A stretch of DNA of 64,000 bases, taken from NCBI GenBank assembly GCA_003971905.1, contig RSEE01000093.1, positions 124,001 to 188,000 on the forward strand. Direction: 5' to 3'. How positions within the stretch are numbered: the first letter of the stretch is position 1; the number at the start of each line of letters is the position of its first letter. A program made the position numbers and the translations under genes. Source of the stretch: Moniliella sp. 'wahieum'. Taxonomy: Eukaryota > Basidiomycota > Moniliellomycetes > Moniliellales > Moniliellaceae. Positions 56,126 through 64,000 of this stretch are shown one piece after another. The notes beneath the pieces were generated by a model. That model was not told where the DNA came from. It saw only the letters and a list, made by a program, of their open reading frames with translations, and searched no databases.

Positions 56126-59124
56126 TTAAACATCCGGACCAAGCACGTCGAGACCAACTGCGGATCCCGAGCTTCAAGCGCTTGCCAGCCCCTTCCGCCC
56201 GTCCAACCACGGCGGCCCACAAAGAAACGGTGGGTGGCAACATGACGTGCCGGCGGACGCAAACTCGAGTCGAGTGCGAGGCATTGACGAATCAGATCGG
56301 CCACATCGCGCAGAGCACCCCCCCCGTCTGGTGCTGTATGCTGGCTCGGCACAGCTTCCAGTGCCACGCGTTCGCGCAGGGTGCACGCGGCTCGAGTACC
56401 GTCCTCGAGCGCCTGAAGCGCCTCCTTTCCGTTCCAAAACGGGCATTCCCCGCAAATCAGAACGTATAACACCACCCCCAACGCCCAAACATCTTGCGCC
56501 GGGCCTTCGTACCTCTCGCTCCGAAGAATTTCCGGCGCGGCAAAATCCAACGTTCCGGAAAAGGTGTCAAAGCGTTTGCGTGGCAAGCGGGGAACGTGCG
56601 CGGCGGAGCCAAAGTCGATCAGTTGGGCATGGCCCGTAGGTGTGAGAATAACGTTTTCGTCCTTGATATCACGATGGACCATGCCCTGGGCATGAAGGAA
56701 GGCCAAGGCAGCCGCCACCTGGCCACCGATCCCACGCACCTGGTTGACACTCAAGCCCGTGGCCGACGCCTCGACAAAATCAAACACATCCTGGCCTTGA
56801 CCAAACCGGTGCATAACCAAGTAATAAAACTCGGCATCTTCAAAAAAGTCGAGCATGCGCACAATGCCTGGGTGGTGCGTAGGGCCGGGTCCGTCCTGAG
56901 CTGGCCGGGGCCGAGCAAAGGCAGAAGCAGGCGTCTCTTGGCGTTTGTCCGTTGGTTGGAGGTGAGGCAGAAGTACCTCTGGGGCCCAAGGGGGAAATTG
57001 GGTGGGGGGATGATAGTCAATCCGACGCAGCTGCTCCATCACATGAATCTCGGTCGGAATGGTCCCCAAGACACGGTGCCGGCGCCAACAATCCGCCAAG
57101 ATGCGGCTTTTGACAATCGACTTGATCACCACTGTCTCCCCTATAACGGGTGTGCCCTCTTGCGTCTTGGGGCGTTCCTCACTGCCGCACGGCTCTCGCA
57201 GCCGCGCAAGGTTGACCACCCCATACGCACCCCGGCCAATTTCTTGAAGCACCTCAAAGTCCCGGATCTTGCGCTTTTCCCCATTGGGAAGAGGCGAGTA
57301 GGGGATTGTAGGTCCATCCACTGCGGCCGGAGTAGCTGGGGGACACGGCTTGGCCGAGGACTCCTCCTCTACCTTAGATAGACCACGAGCCTTCGACAGA
57401 CACACAGGTCGGTGGTGCCCGGCCGGAGGAGATAATGGCAGAGGCAAAGCACAAGAAGCAGAAGGGCTTTGCAATGCGAGGAATCGGCTGAGTTCACTAG
57501 TTGTGGGGGTGCGTAGGACCATACCGCCCTCTGCGCACCGCTTGGCCCGGGTCGGAGGAGACGACACGGGGGAGAGTATCGGGTCAGCACATTCGGGGGG
57601 CAGCACGCCCAGGGTATTGGTCGGATCTTCAGCAACAGCTTGCTGCAGGCGAGCCAGCAGACGGTCAATGTTGAACGTATCCGACGCCTCGCCAAGAGTC
57701 TCACTGGGGCGGGGGATGGGGTGTCGGACGGGGTGGATAGGGAGGAGGTTCGGTGGTCGGCCAGGAGCTCCCCAGGCTTGGCACAACATGCCCCCATGGG
57801 GAGGCTGGGTTGCTCCCCAATAGCGAAGAGGGGGAGTCGGGGTCCAATTCAAGAGGGCAGGGGCGAGGCGTCGTAGCCAATTCGGGCGGGGTCCCGAGCT
57901 GGAGGGTAGGATGCCCTGCTGCGACGAGGACCTGGTACGCTCCATTCTCTGCCAAAGGGTCTGAGTTAGGAAGCGCGCGCTGTGCCGGCGCCGAGGAAGG
58001 ACCAGTGTCGGGTCAGCGGAGGAAGTGGAACGGATTGCATCTAGAGCAGGTGAGAAAAGCCAGATTAGCGTGCCAGATCACAAAAAGTCCTCACTGTCAT
58101 GAGGAACGCACCCTGAAGAAACTGGCGTGAAGAGCTTGGCGCTGTAACCCGGGCCGCACTGGGCTGGATTGAAGGGGCTATGGGAAGTTCTGGTGAAAGG
58201 CCGAGGGAGACGGAGGGCTGAGCAGAGGATAGAGCTTGCCTTGTTCCCGTAGGGCAGACTGAGGGAGAGAAGGATCGCGGCCCATGGAACGAAAGGGTGC
58301 ACACGCAGGCGAAGGGGCGGGAGTCGCAGGCGGTAAGGGTGGGGGAGAGCGGGGGCAGCGCAAGGGAGGGTGGAGAGGGGGGTGCAATCCGATTGAGCGC
58401 CGGCAAAGGAGATGGGCTCGGGGCTGGAACGGGCAGGTCTTGCGAGCGTCGACTATTGGGCACAGCAGTGGATTTGGGAGTCGCATTCAAACTTGGATTG
58501 GGTGTGTCCTGTCCCACATCGTGAGAAAAGCTGGGCCCCAGGGGGGGCTGGCCTGGTGGGCGCGGGGTGGTGAAAGGGCGGACGGAGCGGGCTGTTCAAG
58601 CGTGTCCCTCGATCTGGGCGGGGGGTCGAGAGAAGTGAGGGTGCGAGGGGACGGCAGCGGCGGGTAGAGAGGCGGGGAGGAGATGTCGACGTTGCCGTGG
58701 ATGGTGCGTGGGGTGCCAATGCTCGCCACTCGTCCGAGCAGGGTGGAGGGAGTGGTGGTGCGGATGCGGGGATGATGGCGGGCAAGATGTCGCTGGAGCG
58801 GCCGAAGCTGCGGACCGAGTAGGCGCTGCTGCTGCGGCTCGAGCGCGCCAGCGACGAGGGTCGGGCACATGGGGCGGGGACGCGGGTGCGGGGTGGAGGG
58901 GGCGACGGACCAAGGCGAGGGCGGGGCGGAGTAGACGATGTCAGGGTCGCGCCGGCGAGGGGGCGCAGTGGGGGTGCCGGCGCTGGCAGGCCGGTGTTTG
59001 CTGGCGGCGATGGGGCTGCGGGTGGGCAGGCGGTGGGGGCTGTGCCGAGGGAGGCGGTGCGGGCGGGGTGGGAGGGGCGGCGCTCGGGAAAGGCGGGGGG
59101 GGGGCCTATTCGTTCGAGCGGCAT
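56126..59124 (-). CDS. PSK1: PAS-kinase-type Ser/Thr protein kinase
   Basis: A nutrient-linked kinase of the PASK/Psk1-Psk2 class, judged from the kinase domain. IRDFEVLQEIGRGAYGVV is the Gly loop, followed by ETVVIKSIVKSRILADCWRR and HRVLGTIPTEIHVM (a PASK-specific block), HPGIVRMLDFFEDAEFYYLV, the catalytic loop VHRDIKDENVIL, IDFGSAAHVPR (DFG), GTLDFAAPEILRSERYEG (APE) and DVWALGVVLYVLICGECPFW. An insert of about 60 residues sits between the alphaC helix and HPGIVRM. The 5' half is Pro/Ser-rich; no PAS domain is visible. An intron at 58041-58111 (71 nt) leads into DAIRSTSSADPTLVLPRRRH. The start at 59124 (MPLERIG) is tentative. A TAA at 56126 in a shifted frame is the probable stop; the unshifted frame stays open to 55858, into TPD3. 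Confidence 0.85.
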
Positions 59125-59791
59125 GCCAGCGCAGCGACGGAGGTGGGGGAGGGGAGGAGGGGGGGAAAGGAGAAGAGGAGGACGAAAAGGGGGGAGGAGA
59201 GGAGGACGAAAAAGGGGGAGGAAAAAGAGGATAGCGTCGACGTGCTGGCCAGTTTCTGCCCCAGGCTTCGGGCTGCGGTGTGTGTGAACATGCAATGTGC
59301 TTTGCAGTTGAGAATAGCTTGCGATCTGCGCAGAGGAATCTGAGGCTCTGAATCCGAGGCCGTCTGGGAAAAGTTCAGCCGAGTAGCCGCTGCTCCGCCG
59401 GTGCAATCAGGCTCATCGACCCATCCACCTCTTCGACACGCTCGTTGCCATCACCGGCCTCTGCGCTGCACCCAGGCCGGAGGGGCGAGGACGAGAGCGT
59501 GCGCGTGACTCGCGAAGGGGCTAGTCACCGTGACGAACTCAGTACCGATACTGACTAGGGGGTGACTAAGTAGTGACTCCCATCCAGGCTGCGTTCTGCT
59601 CTCCTAGTCCCTTGTCCCCTAAGCCTAAGGCCTAAGGCTAGGCCTAACCTCTTGCAGCGGCTGCACCAGGGCGTCTGCCTGCCGTCGCCCTGCCCATCAG
59701 TCACATACATCCACACCTCCCGCTCGCCCCATCCACATCCGCTCTCCACTACGCCTGCACATCGCATTTGCATCGGACCATACAGCACCCA
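59125..59791. other. Intergenic region between PAS kinase and SEC6
   Basis: Promoter of the kinase and 3' flank of SEC6. It contains purine-rich runs (59140-59230), a GTGACTAAGTAGTGACT patch (59560-59577) and a CCTAAGG inverted/direct cluster (59618-59649). No gene was seen. Confidence 0.45.
59618..59649. repeat. CCTAAG/CTTAGG-type short repeat cluster
   Basis: CCTAAG occurs three times and AGGCCTAAGGC forms inverted units within 32 bases. The unit resembles a telomere-like heptamer by chance only; the copies are not head to tail in register. Confidence 0.55.
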
Positions 59792-62588
59792 TCACCGCCC
59801 CCCAAAGTACCCCCTCCAGCCCTTGGGCTCCATCGGCGTCGGCGTAGCCAATTCGCCCGAGTCGGCGCGCATATGCCCCCGCGCAAAGTCCGTCTGGATC
59901 GGCGGCACACCCAGGTTCTTGCCTCGCCCCCCCGCCGGCGCTGGTATCATACCCGGCTCGCGGCTGTTGGCCACCGACTCTCCCACCCGCGAAACAATGT
60001 CGCGCGCGCCCACTTGCAAGTTGGCAAACAACGAGTTGGCCGCGTGCCCAGCCCCGTACCCACCAGCCCGGCCAAGCCACCCGATGCTTGCGCTAGCTTC
60101 ATGGCTCGGTGCACAGGCGTCGGCCCCGACTCGGCCGGCACATCCGCCAACGCCTCCGCAGCCACCTTGCGCTTAGCGCTGTCCATCACCGCGGTCACAT
60201 CCGCTTTCTCCAGGTCGTCACGCGCACGGAGGATATGCTCGACAAAGGCGAGTTGGGGCCCGTTGGTTTTAGCAAACGTCCAATAGGACAAGAACGCCAT
60301 GGTCGAAGACGAGGTGATCAGGCCGAGGCTGTCAGAAACGAGAGAGAGAGGCAAGCAGGTCAGTACCAGGCACTTCTTCAAAAAATGTAGGAAAGACTAG
60401 ATCAGACGTACACTTGATGCATCACCTCCAGCTTCTCGTTCATCTCCTCTTCCCTCCCATACCCGATAAACAGTGTGCTGACTTCTTCGATATCGCGCCG
60501 CATTGCATCCGCAGCAGCGGGCATCCGCAGCTTGCTGGTTTTGTAGAGAGCGGCAAAGTAGGTGACCAAGAAACGGTCCAAAATATCGTCTTGCAGCACT
60601 TCGAACAGGTTGGGGTTCAAGTGAGCCACATAATCGTTGCTGTAATCCCGGAACGTCTCGACAATCTGCGCCATTAGACCCTCCGTATACCAGGTGGGGA
60701 AGACAAAGAGCTCCTTTACAGCTGGGCGCAGATCCGCGAACATGAGCTCAACCAGGACTTGGGTGCAGCGCTTGGACACATCCAAGAAGCCATTTAGACA
60801 TTGTCGGTTGCTTCCCGGATCGGCCCACGGTAGCGAGGATCCACCTGGGGTACCATCCGCTCTTGCAGCGCCTCGGTGTACTCGGCGGATTTGAGGTGAT
60901 CATTAGCAATAGCGATAATGTACTCCACCAAGCCCCCTACCACAAGTTCAGGCTGCTTAGCGTCAGCCTGCTTGTGGTATTCCTGCTCCAGAAGTCGCAA
61001 CCAGGTGGTCTGGCAATTGATCATGGCCGTGCATGCATGCTCAATTGCGCGGGTCAAGATCGATCCTTCTCCTGACTCGGCGCCAGATCCATTTGCTGAT
61101 TGACCATCTGGAAGAGAATGACGGCGCCTTGCATCCCGTACTGGCCTTCCGAATCTTCCTCTGGTGGCTCCTCGCGCGAGACAAAGACACCGGCCTCATC
61201 CGACATGAGGTTGGCAGTCCACTCGTCAATCTTGCGCACGATCAGTTTGAGATAATCGTCAATCATCGTCCTCCCTTCCTCCCAAGAGAGAGGGCTGCAG
61301 CCAGGCTGCTTCAACCCCCACATCACTCAGCATCGTCTGTTCGTATTGCTTAGAGAACTGGTAGAGCGTCAACAGCGCCGATGCCTCCGGTTCGGTCGAG
61401 AGAATGCGCTCATCCAACATCTGTCCCAGTTGACGGTGGTAAAGCTTACAGTACCACTCGAAGATGTTGTAGTCGGGCGGAAAGAGGCTGGTCATGTCCG
61501 ACTTGACAAACAGCAGGTCTTCAAACAACCATCCCATGTGCTCCAGCAAGCCCATCCGGTCCCCCGAGTCGGCGCCATACGTCATCCACAGCTCATCGAA
61601 CAGTTTCTTGGTTTCGGCCTCAATCGCGTCCAGCGCCTTGTGGCGGTAAAGTTTGATGCGGCGCGCGGCAATTGGCGAGGCGGGGTCAAACCGACTTGCG
61701 CCTTCCAAATGGGCCCGCTTGGCCAGTCGGATCGCTGCCGTCTTCTCATCGTCGCGACCCTCCTTCTCTATCACTTTGAATGTCTTGACCACAACCGACA
61801 ACCGACCCTCGCGAGTTAGATCCATCGATCGTGCCGCAAGTCCCATCAGATACGCATCGAACTCTTGGCCTAGGTCGTCCAGCTCATAAAACACGCCCTC
61901 CAATCGCGCCCGCGAAGACGCCCGCATGTTCTTCTCGACACGAACCAGCGTGGTCGCCTTGAAGGATTGGAGCTGAGATAGATGGTAATGGAGAGGGATG
62001 AGTTGCTTGGCGGGGCCCATGTGGGCAAGATCATCCTGAGCCTCGGCCAAGAGCGCCTGCAGTTGCCGCACCTGCTCTGGGAGCGCAGTCAGCTTGTCCA
62101 GCACGGCAGCCGTCTGGACAAAGTTGCGGTGCACCTGGGACACCTCGGCAATCAACTTGAATGACTCGTGCTCTTTGGCCGGCTGCTTTCCTGACGGGTG
62201 GTCTGACATGCCGTCGATCTGGACAAAGGCCTCGCGGATGAGCGCAGTGTTGGCGGGTGCCCTGGAGCTTAATCAGTCCTTCGCGCGTCGCTTCCAGTTG
62301 CTCCTTGGCGCCGCTTTTGAGCTTGGCTTCGAGCATAGCCTGCTCTTTCTCCAGCTTGCGCCGCAGCACAGCGATTTTGGCCAGGTCATCAGGCGATTTG
62401 AGATGCTCGGACGCAAAGGAGCTTACCGCGCCGCCGGGCAGCGGCAGCGGGCCATTGCTAGTGCCTTTGCCATTGGCCTCGCGGGCGGGCAGCCGGTCGG
62501 GCTGCACTCCGGCCGCAGCGGCAGCGGCCTTGACGCGCTGGCGCGATGGCAATGGGGGGGCTCGTGGTGGCGGCTGGAATTCGCTCAT
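59792..62588 (-). CDS. SEC6: Exocyst subunit SEC6
   Basis: Sec6 is a core exocyst subunit tethering secretory vesicles at the plasma membrane and binding Sec9/Sso SNAREs. The ATG at 62588 gives MSEFQPPPRAPPLPSRQRVK. Recognised blocks: DLAKIAVLRRKLEKEQAML, EGLIKLQGTANTALIREAF, LPEQVRQLQALLAEAQDDLA, LIPLHYHLSQLQSFKATTLV, RARLEGVFYELDDLGQEFDA, YDNIFEWY-like DYNIFEWYCKLYHRQLGQML, LIDDYLKLIVRKIDEW, LFVFPTWYTEGLMAQIVETF, DYVAHLNPNLFEVLQDDILD and FVEHILRARDDLEKADVTAV. An intron at 60329-60413 (85 nt, branch TACTGAC) joins MHQ to LGLITSSST. Frame jumps occur at about 62265, 61270, 61060, 60800 and 60050. After the family end a further 100 residues follow (LVGTGLG, SLFANLQVGARDIVSRVGES), closing at 59792. 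Confidence 0.93.
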
Positions 62589-63193
62589 GGCGGGCAGACG
62601 ACCAAGTGGGGGTGGTGCGATGAAGGCGCTGGGCCCAAGCATGCCGCTGCCCGTCGCCGCCTCCGCCCTCGGCCTCGACGCCCCACCCCACACGTCACGC
62701 GGGAAATGTTCAATTTCGCTCTGCTCTGAAAGATTGCGCATCGAATGCAACCAATCCCCACGGCCAGTTAGATGATCTTTTCTGCCATGCGATGCTCCGC
62801 CATTGGGTTATCGACGCTGCCTACACCGAAGCGGGGAAGGACGATCCTTGCCTACGATCCCACCCTCTTTGCCCACGGATCCGAGCATCTATTTTTCAAA
62901 ACGTGGTTAGGGCAGGAAACACGGGCGCACATCTCCATATTTGAGAGTTCTCTTACGTTTGTATATCAGTCCCTTTTTTCAGCGAGTGTTGGGCCAGTGA
63001 GGAAGAGGCGGCAAAACAAACTATACAAGGATCGTTAATACACAGAAGGAGGAGATGCATTATGCAGACACAAAAGCGGGGAGGGTATAGCGTCATAGTA
63101 ATGCGCAAACAAAGGATGCGAGATTAGGATACGGAGTAGGATAGGCCTCTTCTAATAGTGCTTCTCGTCGAAAAAGGGCGACAAAACAAAGAT
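62589..63193. other. Intergenic region between SEC6 and IML2
   Basis: Contains the SEC6 5' flank and the IML2 3' flank. An upstream in-frame extension of SEC6 (MLGPSAFIAPPPLGRLPA) is possible to about 62750. No other gene was seen. Confidence 0.5.
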
Positions 63194-63997
63194 TCACGCG
63201 ACTTGGTGGGAAGCTGGGAGCATGCTCAGAGCCCCATTGGTCCGGAGCAGGCACATGTTCTGCATGGCATATTTACCTTTGCGCCCACTGTCCAGCTGCT
63301 TACCCGACATGACCACATCAAACGCTTCCCGTGCCTTCTCCACCTCTCCCCGTGCGGAATACAACCGCCCGAGCTCATAGTAGGAAAAGTAGGCCAGGTA
63401 GTGGTCTTGCGACAGTTGACGGGCATGCGAGATCACCACCTTAAGACTCTCCTCCGCTGCTTGGTTGGCCTTGGCACGGAGAGGGGCGGATACAGGGGGC
63501 TCGCTGGCATGCTCCTCAGGGTAGGCCAGGTGCTTCTGCACGGTGGCATGAAGAAAGTGGGCCAGGCACAGGTCGTCCCAGTATGCCTCCGGGCCTGCCG
63601 GATACGCATCGGGACTTGGTGTGGCTTGGAGTTTGCGCAACGCAGCTTGTACCTGAGGGAGATGGGCTTGAAGCAGCGCAGAACCCGGGGCATGGGAGAT
63701 GCAGTGGTACACGTAGCTAAACTCGAGGGCTGGAAGCACCAAGTAGCCCTGGTTCTTGAGCTTGGCTGCTTTCTTCTGGACAAACTTTTCCAAGGGGATC
63801 GACTTGCCTGCAATTCGTTGCATGTGCTTTGGCGCCTCGGCCATCAGTTCCAGGGCATGAGACTGAGCCGCCCCGGGCTCAGCATCCGCCCACAACACCG
63901 ACGGTTCCCCCTTTTCACCCCACTGCTTCGATGCTTTGTAAGGGGAGACACCCTGGGCCCGGGCGATGAGCAAGTGCTGATACATGGTGGCGCCCAT
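63194..63997 (-). CDS. IML2: IML2/TTC39 family protein, 5' part beyond the window
   Basis: The C-terminal 267 residues of a DUF3808 tetratricopeptide protein; yeast Iml2 is a soluble/outer-mitochondrial and nuclear protein linked to inclusion-body and lipid-droplet handling. Blocks seen: GKSIPLEKFVQKKAAKLKNQ, GYLVLPALEFSYVYHCISH, PEAYWDDLCLAHFLHATVQK and the terminal TPR pair DHYLAYFSYYELGRLYSARG followed by EVEKAREAFDVVMSGKQLDS and YAMQNMCLLRTNGALSML. The frame is uninterrupted from the edge to the stop at 63194. The first codon at 63997 is not the real start; the gene continues past 64000. Confidence 0.88.
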   Translation of the reverse strand: MGATMYQHLLIARAQGVSPYKASKQWGEKGEPSVLWADAEPGAAQSHALELMAEAPKHMQRIAGKSIPLEKFVQKKAAKLKNQGYLVLPALEFSYVYHCISHAPGSALLQAHLPQVQAALRKLQATPSPDAYPAGPEAYWDDLCLAHFLHATVQKHLAYPEEHASEPPVSAPLRAKANQAAEESLKVVISHARQLSQDHYLAYFSYYELGRLYSARGEVEKAREAFDVVMSGKQLDSGRKGKYAMQNMCLLRTNGALSMLPASHQVA

Positions 63998-64000
63998 GCC

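Noticed and set aside
58284-59343. Long plus-strand Gly/Arg-rich open frames over the kinase 5' half
   Set aside because: They mirror the Pro/Ser/Ala-rich minus-strand coding sequence in a very GC-rich stretch and show no domain.
59618-59649. Telomere-like CCTAA repeat or interstitial telomere
   Set aside because: Units are CCTAAG/CCTAAGG in mixed orientation, only a few copies, not the head-to-tail array expected of telomeric DNA.

Overview
The window is nuclear DNA of a basidiomycete fungus. The evidence is conserved fungal housekeeping genes, GT-AG introns of about 58-131 nt with CTAAC/CTGAC branch sites just before the acceptor, a Zn2Cys6 transcription factor, a fungal ROT1 and SFM1, and an intron-containing tRNA gene. 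I cannot name the species from sequence alone. No rRNA, CRISPR array, transposase, retroelement or virus-like sequence was recognised.

Layout. 0.3-2 kb: phosphoglucomutase (-). 3.3-7.9 kb: Zn2Cys6/Fungal_trans regulator (+). 8.4-10.5 kb: intracellular-type LysM protein (+). 10.8 kb: tRNA-Ala(CGC) with a 12-nt intron. 11.1-11.7 kb: PRA1 family (-). 13.2-13.9 kb: ROT1 ER chaperone (-). 15.1-15.8 kb: peroxisomal SCP2 protein ending in SKL (+). 16.4-17.1 kb: unrecognised coding tract (+). 17.2-18.1 kb: SFM1 methyltransferase (-). 18.4-18.7 kb: UPF0390 protein (+). 19.7-20.8 kb: membrane-anchored methyltransferase (-). 21.9-24.9 kb: YSH1/CPSF73 (+). 25.7-26.1 kb: UBC4/5-type E2 (+). 26.7-28.3 kb: Lunapark LNP1 (+). 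29.0-30.6 kb: SDT1/PHM8-type HAD nucleotidase (+), running without a visible stop into an F-box/WD40 gene (30.5-33.1 kb, +). 33.8-35.3 kb: Smc5/6 subunit NSE3 (+). 35.9-37.7 kb: DBP6/DDX51 DEAD-box helicase (+). 37.8-41.0 kb: gene-poor, repeat-motif-rich block. 41.0-45.2 kb (perhaps to 46.0): RhoGEF (+). 46.8-47.8 kb: conserved-looking hypothetical (+). 49.5-53.2 kb: large unrecognised gene (+). 54.0-55.9 kb: PP2A scaffold TPD3 (+). 56.1-59.1 kb: PAS-kinase-type Ser/Thr kinase (-). 59.8-62.6 kb: exocyst SEC6 (-). 63.2-64 kb: IML2/TTC39 family, cut by the window edge (-).

The dominant oddity is that most conserved genes are broken by missing single bases, almost always inside short homopolymers (GG read as G, CC as C, AA as A). 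Reading frames jump without splice sites while the amino-acid homology stays continuous. TPD3, the PAS-kinase kinase domain and the IML2 fragment are nearly clean. I read this as homopolymer under-calling in an unpolished long-read assembly, not as pseudogenisation, and annotate these loci as genes. Gene spans below therefore cross frame jumps, and the starts and stops given are best estimates.

The genes do not form a pathway cluster. This is an ordinary mixed housekeeping neighbourhood: sugar metabolism, ER and secretion (ROT1, LNP1, PRA1, SEC6), RNA processing (YSH1, DBP6), protein modification (UBC4, F-box, SFM1, TPD3, PAS kinase) and genome maintenance (NSE3). The intergenic DNA is more unusual. 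It carries recurring ATCGATGATCGAT and AACGTT(C/G)AACGTT palindromic arrays, GTCACGTGAC palindromes near gene starts, and a trio of GC-rich three-base-loop hairpins at 21.3-21.5 kb.
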